Below are positions 33,735 through 43,365 of a stretch of 47,329 nucleotides of DNA, piece by piece. The notes beneath the pieces are model-generated. The model was not told the origin of the DNA. It ran no database searches and worked only from the letters and a program-made list of their open reading frames with translations. Every line of letters starts with the position of its first letter. The first letter of the stretch is position 1. This DNA comes from an uncultured bacterium (GTDB lineage: Bacteria; Bacillota; Clostridia; Lachnospirales; Lachnospiraceae): positions 1-47,329 of the forward strand of contig CANSLJ010000028.1 of the NCBI GenBank assembly GCA_947647735.1, written 5' to 3'. Position numbers and translations under genes: made by a program.

Positions 33735-35225
33735 ATGCTGTTTAATTCTATTGATTTTATTATCTTTTTTCCTGTTGTCACGATATTATATTTTCTTATT
33801 CCCAAAAAGTACAGATATCTGTGGCTGTTGGTTGCTTCTTATTATTTCTATATGAAATGGGAAGTGAGATATGTATTTTTGCTGCTTTTTTCGACTGCGA
33901 TTACCTATCTGTGCGGAATACTGATAGATAAGATCAACGGGAGGGAATTGCCGGAAGATAAAAAGATATTAAGGAAAAAGCTGTGTATTGCGGGAAGCCT
34001 TTTTTTAAATCTGGGTATATTAGGATATTTTAAGTATCTGAATTTTATGATCGAATCATGGAATAAAATATCGGAACGTATACATCTGGGCGGCTCTCTT
34101 TCGACAATGGAGATTTTATTACCGGTAGGAATTTCATTTTACATTTTTCAGGCCATCGGGTATACGATAGATGTTTACAGGGGAGATATTTATGCAGAAA
34201 GAAATTTTCTGAAATATGCTCTTTTTGTTTCCTTTTTTCCACAGCTTGTGGCAGGACCTATTGAGCGTTCCAAAAATCTGTTGAAACAGCTTGGCACTCC
34301 GAAATCCTTTTCGTATGAGAATCTTCGAAGAGGTTTATTGCTGATGCTTTGGGGATATTTCTTGAAAATGGTCATAGCGGACAGGGCCGCCATCATTGTA
34401 AATACGGTATACGAGAACAGTGTCTTTCACACGGGAATGTATGTTATTGTAGCAACACTGTTTTTTGCCATGCAGATATACTGTGACTTTTCGGGTTATT
34501 CAACGATAGCACGGGGGGCGGCGCTTGTGCTGGGGTTTGAACTGACAGATAATTTCAATGCTCCATATTATGCGACGAGCGTAAAGGACTTCTGGAGAAG
34601 ATGGCATATTTCCCTGACGAGCTGGTTTCGGGATTATCTTTATATTCCGCTGGGGGGAAACAGAAAAGGAAAGCTCAGGAAGGAATGTAACCTGTTATTT
34701 GTATTTGCTGTCAGCGGGTTATGGCATGGGGCAGCAGTTTCATATATCGTCTGGGGAGCGTTGAATGGTATTTATCAGGTGGTAAGTGATTTTATCCGGT
34801 CAATTACAACTAAAATACATATTTCAGACAGAAGTGAGGAAACTGCGTCAGATAAATTGGGCAAACGGTTTTTAACCTTTATTTTTATTTGTTTTGCATG
34901 GCTTTTTTTCAGAGCGGGAAGTCTGGTAAAAGCATTGGAACTTATAAAAGGTATCCGACAGATGGATTGGATGATTCTGATCAATGGCAGTCTTTATAAT
35001 CTGGGGGTACCGGTCGGGTATTTCCGGGTATTGCTTTTGGCAATCATTTTATTGTTCTGGGCAGATGGAAAAAAGAATAAGGGAGTCGATCTGGTGGAGC
35101 GGTTTCTGGCACAGCGCTGGTGGTTCAGAGTTGCCGCTGAACTATTCCTGATCATCATAATATTACTGTTTGGCTGTTATGGAGAACTGTATGATACAAC
35201 GCAATTTATTTACTTCCAATTTTAA
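33735..35225 (+). CDS. MBOAT-family O-acyltransferase (AlgI/DltB/PatA type)
   Basis: I start at 33735 (MLFNSIDFIIFFPVVTILYF), since the extra 16 residues from 33687 are not conserved and overlap the terminator. The 496-residue protein has about eleven membrane segments. Conserved motifs are PQLVAGPIER (170-178), DFWRRWHISLTSWFRDYLYIPLGG with His291, and SGLWHG with the catalytic His331. Such proteins pass an acyl group, mostly acetyl, across the membrane to a polysaccharide or teichoic acid with help from an SGNH-type partner. That partner is the next gene, which overlaps this one by 35 bases. Confidence 0.92.
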   Translation: MLFNSIDFIIFFPVVTILYFLIPKKYRYLWLLVASYYFYMKWEVRYVFLLLFSTAITYLCGILIDKINGRELPEDKKILRKKLCIAGSLFLNLGILGYFKYLNFMIESWNKISERIHLGGSLSTMEILLPVGISFYIFQAIGYTIDVYRGDIYAERNFLKYALFVSFFPQLVAGPIERSKNLLKQLGTPKSFSYENLRRGLLLMLWGYFLKMVIADRAAIIVNTVYENSVFHTGMYVIVATLFFAMQIYCDFSGYSTIARGAALVLGFELTDNFNAPYYATSVKDFWRRWHISLTSWFRDYLYIPLGGNRKGKLRKECNLLFVFAVSGLWHGAAVSYIVWGALNGIYQVVSDFIRSITTKIHISDRSEETASDKLGKRFLTFIFICFAWLFFRAGSLVKALELIKGIRQMDWMILINGSLYNLGVPVGYFRVLLLAIILLFWADGKKNKGVDLVERFLAQRWWFRVAAELFLIIIILLFGCYGELYDTTQFIYFQF

Positions 35226-36567
35226 ATTATATCTGAAAAGACTGCTGGGAATCGCCGGCGGATGTATTTTGTTCATAATTGCCTGCAGAATATTGAATTT
35301 CCTGTATCTGGAAGATGATGAAAGAGCCCGTATCATGTGGCATAATTTTTATGAGCAGGATGAAAATATTGACTATATTTGTGTCGGGTCCTCCCATGTA
35401 TACAGTGGGATCGATCCAGAACTGCTGGATGAAAAAACTGGGGATAATTATTATAATATGTCAACAGGGGGACAGAATTTAAAAGAATCTTATTATATTA
35501 TCAGGGAGGCAGACCGTAGAAATGAGTTAAAAGGTGTGTACCTGGAATTATATTTTGTTCCGTCCATAGCAGGTCAGGGAAATTATGATGAATTTGGTGC
35601 GATTAGTAACGGATGGAAAAATCTGGATTACATGAAAAATTCATCGGACAAGCTGAGATATTTTCTGGACTTAAATCCACCGGAATATTATATCAGTGCC
35701 GCTCTGCCATTTACAAGATTTCGAGAGCATTTATGTGATGTTGAGTGGATTTATTCCATGCAAAAAAATAAAAATAGAGAGGAATACCATAATTATTGGT
35801 ATGGCTGGGAATCTGAGAACAGTAAAACGGAATATACGGAAGAAGGGTATTTCTATCACTCACAGGAAATGGAGAACCCGTATCTGCATGTGGAGGATGC
35901 ACCGGAGGATATGCGGATGACGGAAGATGCAAAAGAGTATTTGAGGAAGATTATAGAATATTGTCAGAAGAAAGAGATGACAATTACATTATTTCAGGCA
36001 CCTGTTTACCAACTGGAAACGATGGCATATGAGAAATATGATGATTATACTGCTGATGTAAAAGAAATTGCAGAAGAATATCAAGTGTCGTATTATGACT
36101 TTAATTTGGTGAAGGAAGAATGTCTTCCAATTCAAGATATGAAAAATTTTGTGGATACAGGACATTTGAATGGGAATGGCGCAGAGATGTTTACAAATTT
36201 TTTCTATGAGGTAGCAGCGGGAATGCCAGAAGAAAATAAAAGGTTGTTTCATGAATCTTTTCAGGAAAAGTTGGAGACGGAAAGCGCAGAAGTGACAGGG
36301 GTCTACTACCGTAAGGGTACGGCGGAGGAATTGCAAAGAGGAGAGATAGCAGAGGGTATGTATCGGATGACAATCGCCTCCAACAGGGAAAGAGGACTGG
36401 AGTATCAGATTTACCTGACGCCGGAAGGTGGCGAAACCGTGATGCTGCAGGACTTCTCGGAGAATAAACAGTTTGATGTGCCGATGGAAGAGCATGGCAT
36501 GTGCAGGATTGTATGGAACGAAGCTGGTGATGCGGGAAATGGTGGAGAAATTGAAGTAGGGTATTAG
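35191..36567 (+). CDS. SGNH/AlgX-like membrane-anchored partner of the MBOAT protein
   Basis: The start at 35191 (MIQRNLFTSNFKLYLKRLL) has TGGAGA upstream, inside the MBOAT gene. One membrane helix (residues 20-38) is followed by an outward-facing domain. The nucleophile block is GSSH with Ser67 or Ser68, and the Asp322-x-x-His325 pair in DTGHLNGNG completes the SGNH triad. The C-terminal 100 residues look like a separate beta domain. Together with MBOAT it should acetylate an extracellular polymer, like AlgX/AlgJ with AlgI. Sequence similarity to named families is low, so the acceptor is unknown. Confidence 0.75.
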   Translation: MIQRNLFTSNFKLYLKRLLGIAGGCILFIIACRILNFLYLEDDERARIMWHNFYEQDENIDYICVGSSHVYSGIDPELLDEKTGDNYYNMSTGGQNLKESYYIIREADRRNELKGVYLELYFVPSIAGQGNYDEFGAISNGWKNLDYMKNSSDKLRYFLDLNPPEYYISAALPFTRFREHLCDVEWIYSMQKNKNREEYHNYWYGWESENSKTEYTEEGYFYHSQEMENPYLHVEDAPEDMRMTEDAKEYLRKIIEYCQKKEMTITLFQAPVYQLETMAYEKYDDYTADVKEIAEEYQVSYYDFNLVKEECLPIQDMKNFVDTGHLNGNGAEMFTNFFYEVAAGMPEENKRLFHESFQEKLETESAEVTGVYYRKGTAEELQRGEIAEGMYRMTIASNRERGLEYQIYLTPEGGETVMLQDFSENKQFDVPMEEHGMCRIVWNEAGDAGNGGEIEVGY

Positions 36568-36649
36568 CAAAAAAGAATTATTACCAGAAAAGTGTAAGTA
36601 CAATTAGAATTAAGAATAGAGTTTGAAAGAAAAATTACAGGAAATTAAA

Positions 36650-38434
36650 ATGCGAAGAAAAATTTTTGCAATTGAAATATCTGTGATAGTTTTGGCACTT
36701 TGCAGTATTTATTTGATGTGGAGCAAGGCTATGATCAGACCAGATAAACCGATGGTGTCTGCCCTAGGGGGTATATATGATGATGAGTTTTTGTTGGAAT
36801 TATCTACGACATGGGGAAATGAAATTTATTATACAATAGATGGAAGCATTCCTACATATGAATCTTTGAAGTATGAAAAACCGATTAAAATAAGAGATAG
36901 AAGTCAAGACGAAAATAACTATAGAAATATAAGAAATGTTGTTGAGAATTGGTTGGAATATGAACCTGATTCTACCCCTGTAGAAAAGGGGACAGTGATT
37001 AGGGCAATTTCTGTTAGTAAATGGGGAAACTCCAGTGATGTTGTAACGGAAACTTATTTTATAGGACGAAATGATTTGTATGATGTAGATTCTTATATTC
37101 TTTCGTTGGTAGCTGATCCAGAAGATATTTTTGGTGATAATGGAATCTATGTTACAGGGAAAGAGTATGATGAATGGTATTTGGCGGGAAAACCTAAAAT
37201 AGAGGAGGAACCAATTCCGAATTATTTGAAAAAGATAGAGGTAGAAGGAAATTTAGAAATTTTTGAAAAAAAAGAGAGAATTTTAAATCAGTTAATAGGA
37301 ATTAAGATAAGAGGAGCGAGTAGTCGGTGGGGATATTCAAAAAACTTTAGCTTATTTTCCAGAGAGGAATATAGTGGAAGTAAAGTTTTTGATACGGCGT
37401 TGTATGAAAATATAAAAACGCATTCTGTGATGTTAAAGCCACAGAGTATATATGTGATGGCCTCAGATGTTCTTTCTGATCGAAGTGTTTCTACGCAAAA
37501 AAGTAAAAAGGTTAAAGTGTTTTTGAATGGGGAGTTTTGGTATGATATTTATATGTTAGAGAGATATGATCAGGAATATTTTAAAGAGCATTATGACGTA
37601 CAAGACACAGTACTTGTAGCAGATGGTGGGCATTATGAATGTAAAGAATATAAAACGCAAGAACAATATGAAGAAACGATAGAATGGATTAAAAATACAG
37701 ATTTTGCTGAGGATGAGCAATGGGAGTTGTTGAAAGAGAAAATTGATATTCAAAGCTATATAGATTATATGGTATCTAATATATATCTTTGTAATACCGA
37801 TTTTTCACAGCATAAAAACTATAGATATTGGTTTGCTGAGAGCGTAGGTGGGCCTTATGAGGATGGACGTATACGTTGGGCAATTTATGATTTGGACCTT
37901 ACAGGAGAGGTAGAAATGAATACATTTTCGGAAGAGTTGCCATATGGAAATGGGGCGGTAAACAAAAACCCTTTCTACCAAGCATTTTATGTAAACGAAG
38001 AATACCGCAAACAGTTTGTGCTGTCTTTTATGGATATGGCAAATAATAACTTTTCGCCCGAAAATATGGAGCCTATTTTAAATAAATATGGTTTGGGCAT
38101 TTCTTGGAACGATGATTTCTTTTTAAAGAGATTTGACTATATAACAGGCTATTTAGCAGATGAATTTCAACTGGCCGGGACATTAGAAACAGTAGATATA
38201 TCCGTAAATGATATTGAAGGTGGCAGTATTACTGTAAATACATCTGTTATCAGTTTATCTGATGGAAATTGGAGTGGAAAGTATTATACAGATTATCCCG
38301 TTACGATAACAGCTAAAGCAGATGAAGGATATATTTTTGCAGGCTGGGAGGGGGATATTTCACAGACGGATGAAGTGATTGTAACATCAGTGGAGAATGG
38401 GGTGAAGCTGAAGGCAATATTTTATGAAAAATAG
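36650..38434 (+). CDS. CotH-like secreted kinase with accessory domains
   Basis: I choose ATG 36650 (MRRKIFAIEISVIV, with AGGA upstream) over TTG 36623. One membrane anchor at 4-24 is followed by a chitobiase-C/FN3-like domain (YYTIDGSIPTYES), the CotH domain, and a C-terminal InlB-type repeat (VTITAKADEGYIFAGWEGDI). The CotH core shows GIKIRGASSRWGYSKNFSL, then Asp384 in NTDFSQHKNYRYW, and Asp414/Asp416 in YDLD as catalytic and metal residues. CotH proteins are atypical protein kinases known from spore coat. The gene is clearly more AT-rich than its neighbours. CotH, VTC and DUF4956 genes often stand together in Firmicutes. Confidence 0.85.
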   Translation: MRRKIFAIEISVIVLALCSIYLMWSKAMIRPDKPMVSALGGIYDDEFLLELSTTWGNEIYYTIDGSIPTYESLKYEKPIKIRDRSQDENNYRNIRNVVENWLEYEPDSTPVEKGTVIRAISVSKWGNSSDVVTETYFIGRNDLYDVDSYILSLVADPEDIFGDNGIYVTGKEYDEWYLAGKPKIEEEPIPNYLKKIEVEGNLEIFEKKERILNQLIGIKIRGASSRWGYSKNFSLFSREEYSGSKVFDTALYENIKTHSVMLKPQSIYVMASDVLSDRSVSTQKSKKVKVFLNGEFWYDIYMLERYDQEYFKEHYDVQDTVLVADGGHYECKEYKTQEQYEETIEWIKNTDFAEDEQWELLKEKIDIQSYIDYMVSNIYLCNTDFSQHKNYRYWFAESVGGPYEDGRIRWAIYDLDLTGEVEMNTFSEELPYGNGAVNKNPFYQAFYVNEEYRKQFVLSFMDMANNNFSPENMEPILNKYGLGISWNDDFFLKRFDYITGYLADEFQLAGTLETVDISVNDIEGGSITVNTSVISLSDGNWSGKYYTDYPVTITAKADEGYIFAGWEGDISQTDEVIVTSVENGVKLKAIFYEK

Positions 38435-38443
38435 GGGGAATAG

Positions 38444-39157
38444 ATGATTTTATCAGATGAAGGAAACTTGAGAGAAGAAAAAATATATCGTAATGAATTG
38501 AAATATGTATGTTCAGATGGGGAGCTGATGCAGATCAAGGAAAGAATCAAGCCATTGTGTAAGCTGGATCCTCATGTAGGAAAAGATGGAAGATACAAGA
38601 TCCGAAGTATATACTTCGATGATAAAAAAAATAACTGCTTTTATGAAAATGAAAACGGAACAGATCCAAGAGAAAAGTTTCGGATCAGAATTTATGATGG
38701 GGATTTTTCAACTATTTTTTTGGAATGCAAGGGAAAAGAGAATGGCATGACATATAAAGAGCATTCTTTAATAACAGAAGAGATGTGCAGGAATATATTG
38801 AGGGGGAAGTTTCTGGCAGATGGAAAAAACGACAAATTACTTTCAAAATTTTTCCTTCAGTGTAGAGGAAGGGGATTACGTCCTAAGGTGATTGTCGCAT
38901 ATGAGAGAACACCATTTATCTATCCTGCTGGTAATGTTCGGATCACGTTGGACAGGAATATAGGTGGAAACATAAAAGTTAGTGATTTTTTTGAGGGGTA
39001 TCTTCCGGCACGGCCTGTGATGCCGCAGGGAAAACATATACTGGAAGTAAAATATGATGGATTTTTGCCAGATTTTTTATATAGAATAATGAATTTGGGA
39101 GATCTAAGGCAGACAGCTTATTCAAAATATTATTACTGTAGAAAATTTACAATGTAA
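38444..39157 (+). CDS. VTC-domain polyphosphate polymerase
   Basis: The 237-residue protein has the tunnel motifs of VTC/triphosphate-tunnel enzymes: YRNELKYVC at the start, YKIRSIYFDD, REKFRIRIY, FLECKGK, VIVAYERTPF, RITLDRNI and ILEVKYDGFLP, with the alternating Arg/Lys and Glu residues that bind phosphates and metal. Eukaryotic VTC4 makes polyphosphate from ATP; bacterial copies next to CotH genes are less studied. It starts nine bases after the CotH gene and twelve before DUF4956. I infer a cytoplasmic polymerase that supplies a phosphate chain to its partners. Confidence 0.88.
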   Translation: MILSDEGNLREEKIYRNELKYVCSDGELMQIKERIKPLCKLDPHVGKDGRYKIRSIYFDDKKNNCFYENENGTDPREKFRIRIYDGDFSTIFLECKGKENGMTYKEHSLITEEMCRNILRGKFLADGKNDKLLSKFFLQCRGRGLRPKVIVAYERTPFIYPAGNVRITLDRNIGGNIKVSDFFEGYLPARPVMPQGKHILEVKYDGFLPDFLYRIMNLGDLRQTAYSKYYYCRKFTM

Positions 39158-39168
39158 GGGAGAAAAAA

Positions 39169-39840
39169 ATGAGTGTAAGAGATGTACTGAAGAATTCTTT
39201 TTTAAATCAGATCAATACGAATGTATCAACAATGAATGTTTTGATCGTTTTGCTTGCGACGGCAATTCTTGGAGTTTATTTATTTTTTGTATATCGTATG
39301 ATTTGCAAAAAAGCATTTTATTCTAAGAGTTTTGCAATCTCGCTGGTCGTTATTGCACTGGTCACATCGATCATCATTGTAACAATACAGTCAAGTGTTG
39401 TAATCTCGCTGGGAATGGTTGGCGCATTGTCAATTGTTCGATTTAGAACAGCAATTAAGGAACCGATGGATCTGGCGTTTCTTTTTTGGGCGATTTCCAT
39501 AGGAATTATATGTGGTGCCGGCTTGTATGAAATAGCCTTGGAAGGTTCCTTAGTTATTACGATTATTATGTTATTGCTCTACTTGATTCCCAATGTGCAG
39601 CCAGCTCTTCTTTTGTTAGTAAATTCAACAGATTTGAAAGTAGAAGAAGCGATAGAAGATGTTTTGAAAAAAGGGACACGTTACTATAAAGTAAAATCCA
39701 GAAATATGACATCAGTTGGAATAGATATGATAATAGAGCTGAAAACAAAAGATGAGGCAGATCTGATTCAAAAGATATCAGCGATTGAAAAAGTAGAAAG
39801 CGCAACATTGATGGCACATGATGGAGAGATTACATATTGA
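39169..39840 (+). CDS. DUF4956 membrane protein
   Basis: The 223 residues contain four membrane segments (VLIVLLATAILGVYLFFVY, FAISLVVIALVTSIIIV, the GAL-SIVRFRTAIKEPMDLAFLFWAISIGIICG segment and VITIIMLLLYLIP) and a C-terminal cytoplasmic domain of about 80 residues that resembles a ferredoxin-like sensory fold. SIVRFRTAIKEP is the family hallmark. It habitually accompanies VTC and CotH genes and is a likely membrane channel or anchor for the polymerase product. The function is unproven. Confidence 0.85.
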   Translation: MSVRDVLKNSFLNQINTNVSTMNVLIVLLATAILGVYLFFVYRMICKKAFYSKSFAISLVVIALVTSIIIVTIQSSVVISLGMVGALSIVRFRTAIKEPMDLAFLFWAISIGIICGAGLYEIALEGSLVITIIMLLLYLIPNVQPALLLLVNSTDLKVEEAIEDVLKKGTRYYKVKSRNMTSVGIDMIIELKTKDEADLIQKISAIEKVESATLMAHDGEITY

Positions 39841-39941
39841 GATTACAAAAATGCAGATATATTGAAGAATAACATGTTCGGGAAATAATATAGTGAATAT
39901 GGATGGACATGATAATAAAATGATTGTTTCAGGAGAGGATT

Positions 39942-40589
39942 GTGGGAAAAATTATCTATCAAGTGATTAATATAACTGCAGGATATGGGAAAAAAACTGT
40001 CTTGGAGAATCTGTCGCTGGAACTGGAGAAGGGAAGCTGTACGATTGTCATCGGAGCGAATGGCTGTGGAAAGTCAACGCTGTTTTCTGTTATGGCAGGT
40101 ATCAAGAAGGTAAGAAGCGGGCAGCTCCTGATAGAAGGGAAAGTGGCGGGCGCAAAAGAGTTGCAGAGGTTAATCGGATATGTGCCTCAGGATAGTCCAC
40201 TTTTTCCGGAACTTACGGTAAAGGATAATCTGCTTTTGTGGTATGGAGGAAAAAAGGTTTTACAGGAGGAACTGGAAGGCGGGATCATAGAGAAGCTTGG
40301 CTTGCAGGAGATGCTGAAAAAACGGGTTAATACTTTGTCCGGCGGTATGCTGAGAAGGGTATGCATCGGCTGTGCTATGGCGGGAAATCCGTCAGTTTTA
40401 ATTATGGATGAGCCGGGAGCGGCACTTGACATAGAATGTAAAGAGATTTTGTATGGCTGCTTGAGGGCGTATCGAGAGGAAGGCGGAACGGTACTGATGT
40501 CATCTCATGAGAAGACAGACTGGGAAATGGGAGATGTGGTGTATTTGCTGAGGGAAGGAAAATTATACCGGAAGGAAGAGTTTTGGTAA
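39942..40589 (+). CDS. ABC exporter ATPase
   Basis: The start is a GTG at 39942 with AGGAG six bases upstream. The 215 residues hold one nucleotide-binding domain: Walker A GANGCGKST, Q-loop YVPQDSPLFPELT, signature LSGGMLRR, Walker B VLIMDEPGAALD and switch His in SSHEK. This is the short, exporter-type ATPase (CcmA/NatA group). The two ABC-2 permeases encoded downstream at 42142 and 43362 complete the transporter. The gene follows DUF4956 after 101 bases without a visible terminator, so it may belong to the same transcript. Confidence 0.9.
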   Translation: MGKIIYQVINITAGYGKKTVLENLSLELEKGSCTIVIGANGCGKSTLFSVMAGIKKVRSGQLLIEGKVAGAKELQRLIGYVPQDSPLFPELTVKDNLLLWYGGKKVLQEELEGGIIEKLGLQEMLKKRVNTLSGGMLRRVCIGCAMAGNPSVLIMDEPGAALDIECKEILYGCLRAYREEGGTVLMSSHEKTDWEMGDVVYLLREGKLYRKEEFW

Positions 40590-40668
40590 AAAGTAATGAG
40601 CATGTGATAGCATAGATTGTAAAGTAGTTAAAAATGTATTTTATAGGGTTTGGTTGGAGGAAGGCTGA

Positions 40669-42075
40669 TTGGTAGAAAACAGGAAAAAGCAAAAATTTAT
40701 TGTTGGGATCTGTATTTTGGCGGGAGTATGCCTGATGGGAGCAGTGATTACGGTATTAGCAGTTTTGCAGAAAAGGAATCCTTTGTCAGCAGGTTTGGTA
40801 GGGCTGGCGGAGGAAGTGGTCACATGGGAAGAAGAGATGGGAGAAAGTTTCTGGACAGATGTGATTAATCAGATCGGAAATGGAAATATACAAGCGGAAT
40901 ATTCCTTTAACATTGGCGGGATTCCTGTATTGCAGAATGTGACCATAGGTTTGGATGGTGAGATCAGGCGGGATATGGAAGAGCAACTTTTTGAAAGCGA
41001 TATCCGAGTGAGTGTGACGAATGCAGAAATTGCTAAAGCATCGATCTATCAAACAACAGATTCTCTTTTTGTGCAGATTCCTTCTATTTGGGATGGCAGT
41101 GTAGTTTTTGATACGGAAAACGTGAGCGGGCAGTGGGATGATTCTTTTGTCAGGGGACAGATTCAGCGATTGACAGAGCTGGAACTTGGTATCAATAAAA
41201 GAATAGACGCAAGGATGTTACGAGGCTTTTCGGTGGAGCCTTTTTCTGTTAATGCTTTTTTGAGGGAAAATGCGGAAGGGTTGAAAGTGTTATATGAGAA
41301 TATGGAAGTGGTTAAAATCGAGAAGGCTAAAAAGGAAGGAATGTTGAGTGATAGCCAGGCCGAAAGTTTGGAAAGTTATATCATTTTGGATGCGCTGGGA
41401 AATCAGATAGAGGCGGTTTGTTATCTGGTTATTTTACCGGAAAAGGAACTGAGAAATGTTTTTTCAGGTGTGACAGGTGATATAAGGCTGGGGCTGTATC
41501 TGGATCGGAATAAGAGGATCGTAAGGATATCTACAATACCAGAAGAGGTTGTTGTGACGAATGGGGGAGAAATAGAGATAGGTGTGAACCTGGTGGGAGC
41601 GGTGTCGACGATAGACAGATTGGATATTACAGTTTCTGGGCTGATGGATGTAAATAAAACGGTTCTTGATTCTTTGGACGAGAATATTGGAAAAATAGAG
41701 ACAGATTGTAATATTGTCATGGAGAAGGAAACCGATAAAAGGGGATTATATGATATAGAAGGGGAGATGGTTTTAACATATCAGGATCATATATGGGAAC
41801 TTTCAGGGGAAGGAAACATACAGGGGGAGAAGAATGAGAGCGAAAAGCAGCTTTCTGTGGATGTAGAAAATCTAACATTAAGATCAGAAGGCGAAGTGGT
41901 AGGAAGATTCAGTGGAGATATTATATTGAGGCCGCTGGCGGATAGTATTGAACTGCCTTCAGGAAAAGAGTATCAGATTGAAAAAATGAATGAAACGGAA
42001 ACTTTGTTTTTTCTTGCAGAGTGCGTGGAGAATGTATATAAAAATTATGCCGGGTATCTGAAAATGATACAGTAA
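40669..42075 (+). CDS. Membrane-anchored extracytoplasmic protein of the ABC exporter operon
   Basis: I do not recognise the family. The start is a TTG at 40669 behind TTGGAGG. One membrane helix (about 10-33) is followed by some 430 extracytoplasmic residues with a beta-rich, LolA-like flavour: alternating strands such as YSFNIGGIPVLQNVTIGLDGEI and ELSGEGNIQGEKNESEKQLSVDV. There are only two cysteines in the mature part and no enzyme motif. Its place between ATPase and permease genes suggests a substrate-capturing or chaperone component of the exporter. Confidence 0.7.
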   Translation: MVENRKKQKFIVGICILAGVCLMGAVITVLAVLQKRNPLSAGLVGLAEEVVTWEEEMGESFWTDVINQIGNGNIQAEYSFNIGGIPVLQNVTIGLDGEIRRDMEEQLFESDIRVSVTNAEIAKASIYQTTDSLFVQIPSIWDGSVVFDTENVSGQWDDSFVRGQIQRLTELELGINKRIDARMLRGFSVEPFSVNAFLRENAEGLKVLYENMEVVKIEKAKKEGMLSDSQAESLESYIILDALGNQIEAVCYLVILPEKELRNVFSGVTGDIRLGLYLDRNKRIVRISTIPEEVVVTNGGEIEIGVNLVGAVSTIDRLDITVSGLMDVNKTVLDSLDENIGKIETDCNIVMEKETDKRGLYDIEGEMVLTYQDHIWELSGEGNIQGEKNESEKQLSVDVENLTLRSEGEVVGRFSGDIILRPLADSIELPSGKEYQIEKMNETETLFFLAECVENVYKNYAGYLKMIQ

Positions 42076-42141
42076 AAACGCCGGAGCCGGATAACAAAAG
42101 AGCATCAGGAGAAAGAGTCTTACGAAAAGGAAAGGGGCAGT

Positions 42142-43365
42142 ATGAGAGAATATATTAAACTGGAAAGCAAACGTCTTTTTCATACCCTGCCTGAACTTTT
42201 TTTAGCTTTATGTAGTGTATTGCTTCTTGGTTTATTTATAATACTTTTGGCAGGGAGATTTTTACCAGAGACACTGGAAGTAAGGCCCTTTCGGATCGGA
42301 CTGTGTGTGGAAGGCAATGATATGATGTCGGATTACGTCAGAGAATATGTGCAACAGATGGAAAGTACCGAAAATCTGATGGAGTTCTGCGAGATGCCCG
42401 GCCGGGAAATAGAGGAGTTACTGCAAGAAGGGAAGCTGACGGCGGGCATTATCATTTCGGAGAGGACAGCAGAATCCATTATGGACGGAAGCAATATTCC
42501 GATCCGAGTACTGATCGGAGCAGGAGCAGATACAACAGAGCGATATCTGCAGACAGAACTGTTGTCAACCCTGACAGAATGCGGGGCAGTGCTGATCGAT
42601 GTGCCTCAAGCGGAGACATTGCTTTTATACGAGATGCAGGTGGAAAATCCGACGGAATTGGGAATGACGCTTGACCTGTTTCATTTTGGCCTGGTACTTG
42701 ATCGGGAAAACTGGTTTGAGAAAGAGAGTATCAGCGCTTTTGGAAGTATTGATATGAAAACATATTATATGGCATCCAGCTTAACGCTGCTGTTTCTGCT
42801 CTGGGGATTGGGAAGCGGAAGCTTTTTCCGGGAACAGGAGAAAAACCTGCCACTTCTTTTGGAAGGGCTGGGGATTCCTTTGTATGCACAGCAGGGTATA
42901 AGGCAGATGCTGTTTTTTCTATTATATCTGTTACCAACTTTGGTACTGTTTTGCGGATGGGAAGTAGGGAAAGAGGCGGAACTGGTACTGGCTGGCAGAA
43001 CAGGTGTGTTTGGAATAGTAGTGCGGGTATTACCCTGTATAGTTATGTTGGCGATGCAGTGCAGCTTTTTCTTTCAGCTTGCGCCGACTACAAGCAGTGG
43101 CATTATATTAAATGGTATCTGGGGATTAGTTGGATTTTTTGGAGCAGGTGGGATCTTACCAGCTATTTTTCTGCCGGGAGATGTCACGGGAATGTGTAGC
43201 GTTCTTCCTGCTGGGATATGTATGGAATTATTCCAGCAGATCATAACTGGAAAAAGAGGAGAAGGGGAGCTAAACCTTCAATATAGTATTTTGTGGAGTA
43301 TTTTCTTCTGTGTGGGAGGGCAGCTTATTTTTTGTGGGAAACAGTGGAGTAAGAGGAAAAAATGA
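42142..43365 (+). CDS. ABC-2-type exporter permease 1
   Basis: The 407 residues follow the ABC-2 layout: one membrane helix near 18-38, an extracytoplasmic region of about 160 residues (RIGLCVEGNDMMSDYVREYVQQ to FEKESISAFGSID), then five helices from TYYMASSLTLLFLLWGLGSG onward. AAAGGAAAGGGGC lies before the ATG. It overlaps permease 2 by four bases (ATGA). The large outer loop resembles lantibiotic or lipid exporters of the YhgE/NatB group; the substrate is unknown. Confidence 0.85.
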   Translation: MREYIKLESKRLFHTLPELFLALCSVLLLGLFIILLAGRFLPETLEVRPFRIGLCVEGNDMMSDYVREYVQQMESTENLMEFCEMPGREIEELLQEGKLTAGIIISERTAESIMDGSNIPIRVLIGAGADTTERYLQTELLSTLTECGAVLIDVPQAETLLLYEMQVENPTELGMTLDLFHFGLVLDRENWFEKESISAFGSIDMKTYYMASSLTLLFLLWGLGSGSFFREQEKNLPLLLEGLGIPLYAQQGIRQMLFFLLYLLPTLVLFCGWEVGKEAELVLAGRTGVFGIVVRVLPCIVMLAMQCSFFFQLAPTTSSGIILNGIWGLVGFFGAGGILPAIFLPGDVTGMCSVLPAGICMELFQQIITGKRGEGELNLQYSILWSIFFCVGGQLIFCGKQWSKRKK

